DNA from: Mrakia gelida
Taxonomy: Eukaryota > Basidiomycota > Tremellomycetes > Cystofilobasidiales > Mrakiaceae
Direction: 5' to 3'
DNA: 64,000 nucleotides
NCBI GenBank assembly: GCA_024345305.1
Contig: BRON01000016.1
Coordinates: 124,001 to 188,000, forward strand
In this document: in pieces, positions 33,626 through 45,907 of the stretch
Numbering within the stretch: position 1 is the first letter of the stretch
Layout: each line of letters begins with the position of its first letter
Notes under the pieces: generated by a model
Seen by the model: only the letters and a program-made list of their open reading frames with translations
Database searches by the model: none
Told to the model about the DNA's origin: nothing
Translations under genes and position numbers: made by a program

Positions 33626-36600
33626 TCAAGAGCACGTCAACTTATCTCCTCCTCCCTCCCCGAACGCCTTCCCCAAACTCAACCCAGCCGAAAGAACCAT
33701 CACCAGCATCCCGAACGCCGCGCAGGTCCACGCGGGCACTTTGGTCATCGAGAGGTTGGGTGCGTCCGAGAGTTTGATGAAGCAGATGGCGGGGAACTTC
33801 AAAAGCGAGACGAAACGCGAAGACGGTCAGAACGAGAACGAGAGCGAGGAGAGCGAACGAAGGGAAAGGAGGAGGAATGAGAACGTACAACGAAGGCGAG
33901 AACGGTAGCTGAGAGTCCTCCTGTAAGCTCTAGTACGATTCCGAGATCTGCGAAGGAGAGGAAGAGACGAGGTCAGCGACGCGTTCGCTGGTTTGGTCGA
34001 CAAGCGAGGTGGAAAGGAAGAGATGGCGACAAACCACACGTCATGATCGAGATGAGCATGGTCGAGAAAACGACGGCCGTTGTGATGATCACGTGTCGTC
34101 TTATGAAACAAAGGGGAAGGTCAGCGCTGGCTCGACGAGCGAGAACAAAACGAAGGAGGGAAGGCAAGAAAGACGGGCTCACTTTTGGTTGAACTCCTCG
34201 TCGGTGTAGAAGTAGGACTCGATGACCTGCGAACAGAACGAGAGAAAACGCTGAGCTGGTGGCTTCGCGGTGACACGAGGACGAACGCGAGGCAGCTGGA
34301 CTCACCTCTCGACAAACGAACGCCTCGAGCGGCAGCGTGGTGAACATGTTGAGACCAAAGCACAGTCGAGCGATGTTGATGAGGATGTCGTTTTGAGGGA
34401 AGTTGTTGAGGATGTTGGCCTGTTCGAACGAGCAAACGCGAGGAAGGGAGGGTCAGCGATCGCGAGGGAGTTTGAGTTTGAGCGGAGAGACGAAGGACGT
34501 ACCTGGGTCTTATCGGTAAAGACAAGGAAGCCAGAGAGGGCCATAGCGATGCAGGCTACGAGGGAGATAGCGGTCGAGATGTGGGTGACGTAGGCGAAAC
34601 GGTCTGAGACAGAAAGACCGAATGGAAGGTCAGAGCTGGGCTTTGGAGGAACGCCAGGAAGACGGGAGTGAAAAAAAAAAACGAACCTAATGTTGGAGTT
34701 TGAAGACTTCCGTAGATGAGAAGGGAGTTGTGGTGGCAGACCTGGAAGGTGGGGAGAAGAAAAAGAAGAGGTCGTCGCGTCGCGTCAGTTGCTGCTCGTT
34801 CTCGTCTTCAAGACTAAGGTCGCGTTTCGAGCCATAACAGAGAGCCGGGAGACTCACAAATGCAAAACTGATGACTCCTATAGCCTCAAAGACCCTCGGA
34901 CGAATGAACGTGAACCTCTCGCTCGCAGAACCCATCATCTCGGGCGAGACTCTCGATCCCTCGATCAGAACCGAGCAGACGATCACGAGCATTCCGAAGA
35001 GAGCTGCAGAAGACAGAAGAGAGAGAAGTCAGCGATGGGTTTCTCGAGAAGGTAGGGATGAAGAGGAGGGGAGGAGGAAGAGACGAACCGATTCCCGACG
35101 CCTTCGAAAGTTTCGAGATGTCTCGATGCAGAGAGAGAGGGTAGGAGACCGCTGCAGTTGCGAGGATGATCACGAAGGATCGGTTGACGAATAAGGAGAG
35201 GACTGGGACGGAGTGGAGGAAGGGGAAGACGAAGGCGATGACGTGAGGGATGGTGTCGCCTGAGGAGGAGGAAAGGGAAGGGAAGGAGAGACGCGACGGT
35301 GGTTAGTTCGAGTTCGCAAAGAAAACCAGGGCGAGAGGCGAGCAAGAGCGAAGGCAGGGAAGTTGGACTAACCGATGATGACTCCAAAAGCGCACATCCC
35401 ACCGAACGCGAAAGCGAACTGGAAGAACGAAACTCCAGCTCGACCAGGTTGACCAAAACAGTGGCCCATGATCTGTTCGAACGAAGCAGAGGAGAAGTCA
35501 GCGGCAGATCTCGGTCACGAGGCGTCGAAGACTTCGAGGAGGAGTCATTACTGACCTCTATATACGAGTTCCTCCCAGAGAGCTTCGCGTTCAAAACGAT
35601 GAGTCGAATCGTCCAGTCCGTAACGAGACAGAGCACGACGAGCAGCACAAGACCCGTCACGAAGCCAGCTTCAGCGACGGCGTAGGGGAGTCCAATGATA
35701 CCTAATCAGTTGAAGAAGGGAAGGCAGAAGAAGGTCAGCTTCGGTCGGGGGACGAAGGTCGCGTCGTCGCAGTCGCGAGGGCTGAAAGCGATGAGGGGAG
35801 GGAAACGAGCTCACCAGCTCCCAGGATTGAGTTCGCCCTAATAGAAAAAGAGCAGAGATGGGAAGTCAGCTTCCCGAGCTATCCCTCGAAGCTCAACAGC
35901 TTCCAGGAGAAGAAGAGAGCAGGTTGCGAACTGACATGTTGGCTATCCCCGAAACCATGCCTCCGCCCTTCTTCAACCACTCTGGCCGATCATCCTCCTC
36001 TTCTCCTTCCCCTCCAGCTCCTCTCCTACCACCCGTCGCTCCGATGATCCCTCTGCCTCCCGTTCCAGACCCTAGGTCGTCCTGACTTCTACGTAACGAG
36101 TTTGAGAGAGGACCGACGAGGAGAGGGACGTGGGAGGAAGCGTTGATGGTTGCCGACGAGCCGTTCGAGTCCATCTCCTCGTCGTCTAGGTCGTATTCTG
36201 ATTAGAGTGAAGGCAAGTAAGTGAAGAGGAGATGCTATAGTTAGCTCCTGAAGTGACGAAAGAGTCGAGGAAGCAGGATGGAGGTCGTTCTCGTTGGTTG
36301 AGATACGGAGGAAGGAAAGAGGGTGAGCTCGTCCGTCCCCTTCCTTCCCTCGAGGTGAGCTCGGACGTACCTAGTTCTCTACTCTGGATCGTACTTCTGA
36401 GAGGCAACCTCGCTCCTGCACTATACGAAGGGCTCGCGCTTCTGAGCTCCATCTCATCTCCAACTGTTCCTTCTCCATCGTCCGAGTAGGGGACGAGTCC
36501 TTCGACCGTCGACGAGCTGCTCGTTGGCGGCGGTCCTCTCGAGGTCGTTTCTGTGGGTGTGTTGTCGTCGTCTTCGTCGTCTAGGGAGAAGATGTCGGTG

Positions 36601-36650
36601 TCGGTGTTGAGGAGAGGGAGCTTGTTGTAAGGTGACTGAGAAGATGCCAT
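33626..36650 (-). CDS. Amino acid transporter, AVT/SLC38 (AAAP) family
   Basis: 577 residues in 14 exons. Upper ends are 36650, 36197, 35837, 35701, 35472, 35259, 35003, 34741, 34603, 34419, 34226, 34099, 33947 and 33796; all phases agree. A long hydrophilic, acidic N-terminus precedes the membrane domain. The family signature is GIANMANSILGAG then IIGLPYAVAEAGF in the first helix. About eleven hydrophobic segments follow, including FGGMCAFGVIIGDTIPHVIA, VISFAFVCHHNSLLIYGSL and LNMFTTLPLEAFVCRE. This is the vacuolar amino-acid exporter/SLC38 pattern (yeast Avt-like). It probably works by proton-coupled transport at the vacuole, by family knowledge; the substrate is not deducible. It starts 141 bp from MYND-5 in the opposite direction. 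Confidence 0.9.
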
Positions 36651-36791
36651 CCAAAAAGAAAAGAAGGAAGAGTTGGGTGACTGTTGCAGGCAAGCCAAAA
36701 GGAGCAAGGGAAGGAGAGAAATCAAGCTTCAAGTTGGCTCGCGACGTCCATCTTCTTCCTTCCCAGCCTTCCTCCAGTCTAAATTCTCAAC
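36651..36791. promoter_or_regulatory. Short bidirectional promoter, amino acid transporter / MYND-5
   Basis: Diverging start codons are 141 bp apart, so core promoters must overlap or be shared. No motif was assigned. Confidence 0.5.
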
Positions 36792-38200
36792 ATGTCCATT
36801 CCCGCTTTCACTCCGTCGCAGCTAGCCAAGACTCTCACGCTCCCTCCTGGACTTGACGGAACTCCCTTCGTGCTTCTCGACATGTACGAGCTTCAAGACT
36901 CGGTGGCGAAGGTCAGCTCCGCTCTCGTCTCCCCTCCTCCCTTAGAGAGGCGACGGACATCCGGAGAAGTCTCTAACCTATACTCTTATTCATCATCTCT
37001 TCCAGTCGATGGACATGGGAGACCCCTTCTGGGTTCGTATCCCCTCAAGACAAACACCATCTCTGCGGCCGCCCTCCTCCTTCTTCGCTCCCTTTCCGCT
37101 TCTCTCTCACCCCTTCTTTTGCTGATCGGCTCCCCCCCCGTTTCTCTGGGCCTCTTCCGTCTCTACAGGAAGGGCTTTGCGCTCTCTACATGCCCTGCCT
37201 CCAACGTGCGCTTCTCCTCGTATCGAAGGCAGCTCGATGTCAACCAACTTCCAAAGATCGCGACGGCCTCGACTCCTTCTTCACGATTCTCGCTTACGGA
37301 CGATCGGTCAGCAAGGCGACCGAGACCCTGAGCTGGTGGAGGTTCTTGCAGGAAAACCCAGGTGAGGTTCGACAAGTGTTCTGGTCCACCCTCGAGGCGC
37401 TGTCGAGGATTCCGATGGATCTGGCGTCGGTGAGCTATCATCCCTCTTCTGCCTCTGAGTGTCGTTTCCACTTCCTCAAGGCTCTGGAGTTCTTCTTCGA
37501 ACTCTAAACTCTTCTTCTTTCGCAACAGGACTCCGACCTACAAGACATGCTCGTCAGGCCCTTGGGCGTCGTCCTCCACAAGCTCTTGACAGGTCTCTTC
37601 TCCGTCCAGTCGGAACTTCAAGACAGCGACCTCCCTTCCTTCTCAGATACCGTCAAAGCCGATATTTCCCTTCGAATCCCACTCCTTCGGTACGGTCCAC
37701 ACGAAGAGCACAGCACCGCTTTCTACGACCGATCTCTCGACGCCCTCGAACGATTGCCGACCATGAACTGGGACGTCGTCGGTTGGATCGGTACTCTCGT
37801 CGCCACGGATACCTGGGACTACTGCACTCTTCTCTACACCCATCTAGAGCAGGGAGCGCTCTGCAGGAAGGGAGAGATGTTTGTAGTCGAGTGAGTTCCA
37901 TCGACGCGTCTCGCTTTCTTCTCCCCTCTTCTTCCCTCATTCTTTTGACGCAGGCCCTGACTCTCGTTACTTTATTCCATGCTCCTCTCCCAGTGTCTGT
38001 CTGGTCACTATTGCTCGAAAGGTCCGCCTCCGCTCGTCTTCCTCCTTTCCCTCCCTTCTCCTTCTCCTTCGCCTCCCTCGTTTCTACTGCCTTTCCGTCG
38101 AGGACCGAAGCTGAATTTGCTCTTTACTCTGCTTAATTCAGAGCACCAAGCTCTCGACTGGAAGACCCACAAAAAGATCTGCTTCCCCGCTGGGTGGTGA
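36792..38200 (+). pseudogene. MYND-5: MYND-finger family member with one frame break
   Basis: Exons are 36792-36911, 37006-37032, 37169-37429, 37529-37890, 37994-38021 and 38142-38200. It starts MSIPAFTPSQLAKTLTLPPG. The second exon is short (27 nt, SMDMGDPFW). The third encodes a helical region beginning EGLCALYMPCLQRALLLVS. The finger ends YCSKEHQALDWKTHKKIC. Exon 4 is 362 nt. Read straight through it gives GEMFVVE before the splice, but one frame over it gives DVCSR, matching the xxCxR before the splice in the other copies. One base therefore appears to be missing near 37865-37880, which removes a zinc-binding cysteine. The frame break could be real decay or a sequence error. Confidence 0.68.
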
Positions 38201-38685
38201 ACGAGAAGGAGGAAGCTTCGTCGGTCGCGTCGAGTCGAGTCGATTGAGGACGAGCTTTGAGTTTCGAGAAGTTTTCACATGGCCATGCTTTCTCTTCAAC
38301 CCTTCTGTCGACCCTCGCGAAAGTCTACACTCGCCTCCTCTCCTCTCCTGAGGTTCCAGGGTTGGTTCGTCGAGCTCTCGCGAGAAGAAAGAAATCAACT
38401 GCGTAGAGAGACGAGTCTTCCTCGATTCGAAGCTCACATCTCCCCCTCTCCCCAACTCCTTCCTCCCCTTCCCTGCCCCTTCTCTCTTTCTCGCTTTGTG
38501 CTCGGCCTCTTCTCTTCTCCATATACCCCCTCCCCCTCCGCCCTTCCTCCTTAATCCCGCTTGCTCTCTCGACTGGAACCCCTTCGTCCTCCTCCCAATC
38601 TCTCGCCCGCTCTCGAACCCGCCACTCCTCTTCCTCCCCTCCTCCTCCCCTTCTCTCTCTCTCAAGGCAAGGGTCGTACTAGCAC
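38201..38685. other. Intergenic region MYND-5 / GEN1
   Basis: 485 bp of mostly C/T-rich sequence with no supported exon. It contains the MYND-5 3' UTR and the GEN1 promoter. Confidence 0.45.
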
Positions 38686-41600
38686 ATGGTCGGTAGAGCA
38701 CCTCTTGTCGTCCCCTTCCTTATGGACGAATGTATGCTGACGTCTCTCTCCTGGTTCGTGGTTCTCAGGGTGTCCCCCACTTATGGAAGGAGGTCACCCC
38801 CTCCAACTCTGCCACCCTCGTCGAGCTCGCCTGGAAGGACGGTTTCCTCAATATCGACGGGTCTCGTCATCTCAGATTGGGTATAGACGCTAGGTTCGTC
38901 CTTTCCCCTTCTACCGATCTCCTCTCGGTCCAGTCTACAAGCGTGAAGAGGACATGTTGATTGACGCTCCCTCTCCCTTCCTCCTCCTCCCTCCCTTCAT
39001 GGTTCCGACTTCGTTCGTTCGTTCAGCATCTGGCTCTTCCAAGTCAAAACCGTCAACTCGGACTATCCTCTCCACGCCCTCTTCTACCGTCTCGCCTCCC
39101 TCTTCCGACTCCCCATTCGTCCGCTGTTCGTCTTCGATGGGAACGCTCGGCCGGACGTCAAGAGAGGGAAGACGGTGCCCAAGATGATGAAGGGAGGTGG
39201 GATGTCCAACGAGAGGGCGTTTAGGGAAATGATTGAGGCGTTTGGGTTCGATTCGTGGAATGTGAGTGGAGGAACGTCTTATGGGTCGATTTGGGGGCGG
39301 GGACGTATGCTAGGAGGGAAGGGAATGGGAGGGGAGGGAAGGAGAGGAGAGGTCGACGAGCTGACCTTCGTTGTTTCGTTGTTCGACGCATTCAGGCTCC
39401 TGGGGAAGCCGAAGCTGAGCTCGCTTTCCTCAGCTCGGAAGGGAAACTAGATGCTGTTCAGACGGAGGATGTGGATGTGTTGATCTTTGGAGCGACGGTG
39501 GTTTATGTCAGGTGAGTTTGTGAGCTTCAAGTCGAAGGGAGGGAGGGAGGAAGGGAGGAGGTCGAGACTCGTCGTTGACGATTCGTTACGATCCTCTTCT
39601 ACAGCACCAAATCCAAGAAGGGATACCTCGGCGACTTCCAGGTCTACGATCTCATCGACCTCGAGGAAGTTCACGACACCAGTCACCATTCGCTCATCCT
39701 CGCTGCGTTGATGTCTGGAGGAGACTACGATCAGGTTCGTCCTCCCTCTTCCGTCCTCGTTTCCTTGAGCTCGCTGAGCTTGACCGTCGAGCTGATTTCC
39801 TCGGTCGTACCTCCTCTTTCTCTCCCACAGAAGGGATCCAAGCAGTTCGGTCCCAAGAAGGCTCTCGCTCTCGGCCGAGCAGGTTTCGCGGACGAGCTCT
39901 ACGACGCGTACACCAAACTCCCTCGTCAAGAGTTCACCAACGTCTTCCTCCCTCGCTTCCGAACCAGGATCTGCGAGGAGCTCCGAACCAACTCTACTGG
40001 ATTCCTCGGCAAGAAGTTCAAGGTCGACGCCGACACCCTCGCTGCCTCGGACACCTTCCCAGACGTCTCCGTCCTCGATCGATACGTCAACCCAATCACC
40101 TCAGGCTCGACCGGACAACCTCGCTGGCCTGGATGGCAAGGGAAGGAATGTCGAGGAGCTCTCGATGGACTTGGACTCGCCGACCTCGGAAGGATCATGG
40201 AGAAGGAGTTGAAGTGGGAGGGGAAGGACGTCGTCCTGAAGCGAGGGTCTACGAGGATCTGGGAGGGAGCCGTGAGGAGAGCGATGATGCAGGAGATCGA
40301 GCAGCCTGGGACTTGGACGAGGGAGTGTCAGAGGCTAGGATTGGTGTCGCGTCCCTCGTCGTCGTCAGGGAACCACAGGATGGACGAGTTCTTCGACCCC
40401 ATCGGACAGGACCCTTCGACTTCCCTCACTGCTGGTCGACGACAATCCTCAGGAAGCAACGACGACGAGCTCGAGAAGAAGAGGAAACCTGGATCTCGAC
40501 CGTTTGGCGACTCGTACCCGTTCCTCCTCAACATCAAGAAGAAGCGTCTTCACGTCAACACCGGAGAAGCTCTCGAGGAGTACCAATGCGTCTTCGACAC
40601 GTCTCGGTTCAACGTCGAAACCGTCAACGGTCTCACTAATGGAGGAATCATCGATCCGGACGCCAAGCCTCGCTCGTCCTCCTCAGCTCCCTCGTCCAGT
40701 CAACCTCGAGCAGGTCCCTCCTCGTCCAAAGCCAAGGGCAAAGGTCGAGCTCCTCGTCCCGTCGCTTCGGATCCCGAGATGGAGGAGGAGGAGGACGAGG
40801 ACTTCACCCGAGACATGGAGTACGCCGTCGCTCAGTCATCCCTCGCCGAAGCTTCGCATCGAGACGGAGACTTCCATCCCTCGGGAGAACGAGCAGACGC
40901 GTCGGGAGGAGAGGAAGACGAAAACGACGACGATGAGGAGGACGTCAAACCTCGCTCGAGATCCAAATCCAAACCCACCCCTCCCTTCGACCCAACCGCT
41001 CCCGTCATCGTCTGGGTCCCAGCTCTCATCCTCCAACTCACCCACCCGGACAAGATCGCCGAGTTCGAGGAAGCCATCGCCTCGAAGGAGCAGAAGAAGC
41101 AGGATCTTCTGGCCGCGAAGGTCGAGCGAGCGAGGGTGAAGGAGGCGAAGGCTGAAGAGCTGAGGCAGGGCGCGGGGCTGATGAACTCCTGGGTGAAGAA
41201 GGGAGTCAAACCGAGACCGATGGACAAGGGGAAAGAGAAGGAGAAGGAGGTCGCTCGAGCACCGTCGTCGTCGAGTGGAGGATCAGCTCGAGGAGGATCG
41301 GCAGCTCCCTCTCGAAACTTCTCGAAGGGATCGGTACCTCCTCTCGCAGAGGTCATCGAGATATCGGACGGCTCGGAGGATGAACGTCAAGCTCCTCTTC
41401 CCAATTCTCCCTCTCCCAAACGAACCACCTCCATTCGACGAGCTCCCTCTCGACAGCTCCCAGACCTCCAACCCGTCGCGTCTTCGTCCAAACTCCCCGC
41501 CGCTTCTTCCTCCTCCCCACCCGTCCTCCTCAGCAGAACCAAGTCCAAAACCCTCCACCCCTTCCCCTCCGCATCCTCCTCTACCTCCAACTCGGACCAG

Positions 41601-42254
41601 CCTCATCCCTCCAAACTCCAGAAACGATCGCCTCTCAAACGAACCCTCTCCGCCCTCTCCGCCTCCGTCCCGAACGTTCTCTCCGACGACGAGTTCGACT
41701 TCGACGATGGATTCCCTCTCGACGCCTTCGACGCCGACCCAGCCTTCAACCTCGGAACTCCAGACAGGAAACGACGAGCTTTGGCTTCTGGACCGACGTC
41801 GGGTGCTCCTTACAGTCCCGCGAGGAAGCTGTCGCCGATGAGGAGTCTCTCGCCTAGTCCTGCGACGAAGAGGTTGGGGATGGAGACGGGTTCGAAGGGG
41901 AAGGGGAAGGAGAGGGACCGAGACGCTCTTCCTTCTCACGCTGGACCATCGAAATCGAGACTCGGAGGAGTGAAGCAGGAGGTTCACGACCTCGACTCGG
42001 ATTCGGACGACACCCCTCCCATCAAACTCAACCTCGGATCCACCCCTCTCGCTTTCTCCTCCCCCCCGCCTCGATCCAAACCTCGCTCGTCACCAGTCAA
42101 GAGGAACCTCGGATCCCTACCACCTCAACACAAACTCCCTCCTCTCAAGAGCAGAACGGACGTCTTCTCCGCGACCTCGACCTCCTCCTCCCTCGCCACC
42201 TCTCGTCCCAAGAAGCCTACCAAGCCGACGTACGTGGAGATGGACGACGATTAA
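38686..42254 (+). CDS. GEN1: GEN1/Yen1-type Holliday junction resolvase (XPG/Rad2 nuclease)
   Basis: 1010 residues. Exons: 38686-38688 (ATG only), 38769-38893, 39027-39261, 39396-39511, 39605-39734 and 39831-42254. After splicing the N-terminus reads MGVPHLWKEV, the XPG-N start whose N-terminal glycine is conserved in the Rad2/XPG superfamily. Active-site acidic motifs are LGIDASIWLFQ, LFVFDGNARP, APGEAEAELAFL, AVQTEDVDVLIFGA and LAALMSGGDYDQ. LGDFQVYDLIDLEEV precedes the helix-hairpin-helix region. A WVPALILQLTHPDKIAEFEE segment matches the GEN1 chromodomain-like region. The tail from about residue 650 is Ser/Pro-rich with acidic patches, probably regulatory. It should cut four-way junctions in the nucleus during recombination. 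The three-nucleotide first coding exon is unusual. Confidence 0.9.
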
Positions 42255-42933
42255 TCTTACCTCCCTTTTCAACACCCCATCTCTCTCATCCACCTCATCT
42301 TTGTTTTCGATCTCGTTTCATCTCGATCTTCGTGTTTTTGGGTCTTCGTCTTTGTCGTGCGCTCGTACTCTGTTCTCTACTATCTTGCCTGCCTCCCTGC
42401 CTGCCTGGCCTATACCTTTTGATGCCCTCGCTCTATCTCCTCCTCTTTGCTTCCCTCTCTTCACGTGCCTCCCTCCTCCTTCGCCTTCGTCCCTCCCTTC
42501 GTTTCGATTCCTCTCCGACGCGTCTCTTGCTTTTTCTTTCGGAATCTGTGTCGCATTGCTGGTTGCTTTCTCTCCAATGCTCGTGCTCGTCCGTAGAAGT
42601 CATCAAGAAAGGCGAGAGAGAGAGCAAGAGTGGTTGAAGGTAGGTGTAAACGAGATGGAAGCAAGTCGAGGATTCGAAACGAGCCGAGGTGGAGGAAAGG
42701 AACGCGGCGAGACGAGACGAAGACTATCAACGAGATCAGCTCAAGATCAACGAGATCGTCCGTTGGGAAAACTACAAGAGACACAGAGACGCTAGCAACG
42801 ACACAAAAAGGGGAGAGATCGTGAAACGTACAAGGAGATCGCATCGACACAAAGACAAAATCCTCCTCCGTGCTCACGGCGACGACCCATCGCTCCAAGG
42901 GTTCGGCGGCGGTGTATCGTCACTGCTGTCCAG
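42255..42933. other. Convergent intergenic region GEN1 / F-box-1
   Basis: 679 bp between two stop codons with low-complexity frames only. Presumed 3' UTRs. Confidence 0.5.
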
Positions 42934-44513
42934 TCAAGGCTTAAACTCGTAGTACCCATCGTGGTGAGGGGGCTCCCAGTCGTCCGGATCGACCTCGCGG
43001 TACTGATCCGCGTACCCATCGACGATCTCGACGCGTCTCGCTCTCGTCTCCTCCACCGCTGCCAACTCCCCCTGAACCAGTTCGGCCTGATTCTCACCCC
43101 AGACCTTGATGATTGGTTCCACGATGGATGGATGGTCGAGGAGTTCGTCTCGAAGAACGAGGAATCGAGGGAAGGACTTGAAGCCGTTCTTCGTTAGCTC
43201 GGTGGGTAGAAGGGTCCATCCTACGTCCCATTCGATCTTGAGTGACGGGGAAGAGATATGAAAGCGACCTCCTCCTCCGATGAAGAAGGGACGAGCGTTG
43301 AGGATGGGTTCGACGCCGTCGAGAAGAGGGATGAACGCGTCGTCGACCGTGCAGTGAAGGTCGAGCTGATCCATCTTGACCGTACGAAGGCGAGACCACG
43401 AGGAGACGATCCGTCCTGCTTCCGACGATATACGCGTACTGTCATAGTTGCCTTCGTATCCTCGCTCCGGCGTTTCGTCGTGGGGCTCGACCACTAGGCG
43501 CTCGGGATTGAGGAGAGAGAGGAGGGCGAGGGAGGGAGTGAAGAGAGGATGGGCGTCGGGAGCTTGTCCATCCGAGATCGGGAGGTTCATGAGAATGGTG
43601 AATGAGATGAGTGGGATGGAGGTGATGCCGTCGGAGAGTCGAGAGCTGGCGATCGGGACGTGATGCCTGGTGGGTTCGACGAGTTGCGACGCGGCGACCG
43701 AGAGGATTCGGAGTCGTTCGAGCGAGTCTGGGTTGAGCTTGGGACTGCGTAGGGTCTCTGAAGAGAAACAAGAAACAACGGGAAGGACAGAATCAGTGAA
43801 AAGTTTTCATGTGTCTTGCGGTAGAGCTGAGGGCAAGAGCGAGAGACGCACTCTTGAGTAGAGGAGGCGAGCAAGGGTGTAGTATGACAACGGTCCAACC
43901 TCCCTCGTGATGAGGGGACCAGCGATAGCGAGGAGTTGCGAGCTTCCCAGGCAGAGGAGTTTGAGAATGGGCAGGTCGCAGAAGGACGCGATGATCCCGA
44001 GGAGTTCGAAGGGGAAGGTTCGACGGAAGCGACGAGGGACGAAGGGAGTACGAGGTTGCTTCTTGGTCTTGAGATCGGTGAGGAAGATAGGGACGGTTCT
44101 CCTTGGGTTGGGCTCGGAAGGAATGACCTAGAAACCAAACGAGGGTCAGTCCGAGTTCTGGTGATGTAGAGAGGAGGAGGTGAGAGAAGGGGGGAGGGAA
44201 GGGAACTCGAGCTCACCTTCGTCCAGTTCCAGGCCGTCGTTCCACCAGTCCTACGGTCATCCTCCTTTTCCGACTCCCTCTCCGCCACCTTCATCACCTC
44301 CTTATCCACATCTTCGATCCAAATCCCTTCCGGAAGGAATGATATCCCTCTCTGGCGACGAAGAGCTCGAAGGGAGGCGATGGCGATGGAAGCGTAGCTC
44401 TCTCGCTCCCGAGCAAGTTCGTCTCGCTCTTGTTTCAGGGAAGAGAATTGAGCTTCGAGATTCGTGACGCGGTGGAGAAGAGGGAATTTGTCCCTGTGGT
44501 TGTCCTCCGACAT
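42934..44513 (-). CDS. F-box-like protein, copy 1
   Basis: 464 residues. Exons: 44217-44513, 43852-44127 and 42934-43755. The last intron uses CAGAG as acceptor, which keeps phase. The N-terminus has a coiled-coil stretch (LEAQFSSLKQERDELARERE). Exon 2 contains TFPFELLGIIASFCDLPILK, which fits the degenerate F-box pattern seen in fungal proteins. The C-terminal part is long and leucine-rich without clear repeats and ends acidic (EVDPDDWEPPHHDGYYEFKP). F-box proteins recruit substrates to SCF ubiquitin ligases; the substrate here is unknown. A relative with the same layout lies at 46710-48274. It starts 135 bp from MYND-6, divergently. Confidence 0.65.
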
Positions 44514-44648
44514 TGAGAAAGGGGGAAAAGGGAGGGTCCGTGGGTGTTGGCGGAGAGGGAGGGGAAGGAAAGGAGCGAGCTCAACTCGTTTGCGACTTCC
44601 CTCCCAACTTCGACCTTCCCCTTCCGACCTTCCTTCCTCCCTTCAGAG
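44514..44648. promoter_or_regulatory. Short bidirectional promoter, F-box-1 / MYND-6
   Basis: 135 bp separate the two diverging start codons. The MYND-6 side is pyrimidine-rich. No motif was assigned. Confidence 0.5.
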
Positions 44649-45907
44649 ATGTCGATCTCCTCTGCGATCGAGTTTGGAAGGCTATTAAAACTCACTCAAG
44701 GAATCGATGCTCGTCCAGTCAACATCGTTTCTGAGACGGAGACGAACCTCGCTCAGGCTGTTGTGAGTCGTTTCTGCCTTCGCCTCCTGCTCTTACTTAT
44801 GTGGTCGTCGAGCTCATTTGCTTCGCGTTTTCCTTGAGACAGGTCAAACGAATCAACAAAACCTCTCGCTACGCGCTAAACCCCTTCTGCGTACGTCCAT
44901 TTTGCTGAGGGAGGACCGGCCTCGTTTCGCGTAAGCTCATCATCTCCTCTTCTCTCTTCCAGAACGAGCTCGCCGCCTTGTATCTCCCCTGTCTTCTTCG
45001 AACCTTCACCCAAATTCCCATCCTCCCTTTCCCCTTCGACCCTGAAGACGAGCGATGGTTCGTTTACGGTTCAGCCGTCGCTGGAGTCGCCCCGACCCCG
45101 TCCTTCGCACGATTCGTGAGGGAGCGATGGCACGACGTGTGCGAACTACTGGTAGGGATGGGCGAGAGTTTGGCTAATCTTCCGAGCTTTGGGTTGGAGG
45201 TGAGTCGCTACACCATTTGCTGCTGGGAGTGGGTCGTCGCTTTCTTGAGCGCTTTGCGAGCGGACTGACTTCCTTTGTTTCTTTCTTTCTTTCTTTCTAG
45301 CTTCCTCCCGCCACCATCGCCATCGTCGCCCGAATGTTCGAGACCTTCCTAGAGGTCATGTCCGGTATCAAATTCACCGCTGTCCCAGGATCGCTCCTTC
45401 CTCCTCTACAGCCAGCGCTCAAGCGCAAGATCCAACGCCTCCTCCCCTCGTTTGCGTGCGGAATCATCTACCCCCACGCGTTCGACCTTCTGCAGACCTT
45501 CGTCGGAGGAGAGATCGATCTGGACTACAACAGGGACGCTTTGACGAAGAAAGGAACCTACTTCGTTTGGTGGTTCTGCGAAGGGACGAACGATGGAAAG
45601 GCAGGATCTCGAGCCGCGTCGAAGGACGAGAAGTGTGCGTCGTTGAAAGCAGGAGGAGATGATAGCTTGCATTCGAGTGAGTTCCTCGATCTTAGCTCTA
45701 TCCGAATTGCCTCGTATCTGACCTCGTGCTCTTCTCTTCTTGTGTCAGTGCTTGAGCGTGCGATACTGTTCGCAAGGTCCGACCTCGCTCGGATCGATTT
45801 TAATCCTCCCCAGTCTCAGAGCTGACGCCGATTGATTCATTTTGGTAGAACACCAAATGGCCGATTCGGAGAGACACAAGGAATACTGCATCCAAGCCAG
45901 CTGGTGA
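44649..45907 (+). pseudogene. MYND-6: MYND-finger family member with one frame break
   Basis: Exons are 44649-44762, 44843-44890, 44963-45199, 45301-45676, 45749-45776 and 45849-45907. It starts MSISSAIEFGRLLKLTQGID. The 48-nt second exon encodes VKRINKTSRYALNPFC. NELAALYLPCLLRTFTQIP follows. The finger ends YCSQEHQMADSERHKEYC, in which the usual DW pair has become DS. Exon 4 is 376 nt. Just before the splice the useful frame is IACIR, matching MACGR and CSR in paralogues, but the upstream frame reads DDSLHS. One base appears to be in excess near 45651-45663. Everything else is intact. It is a possible young pseudogene; sequencing error cannot be excluded. Confidence 0.68.

Noticed and set aside
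43741..43860. Apparent frameshift in F-box-1 between exons 2 and 3
   Set aside because: Using the acceptor two bases downstream (CAGAG) restores phase.
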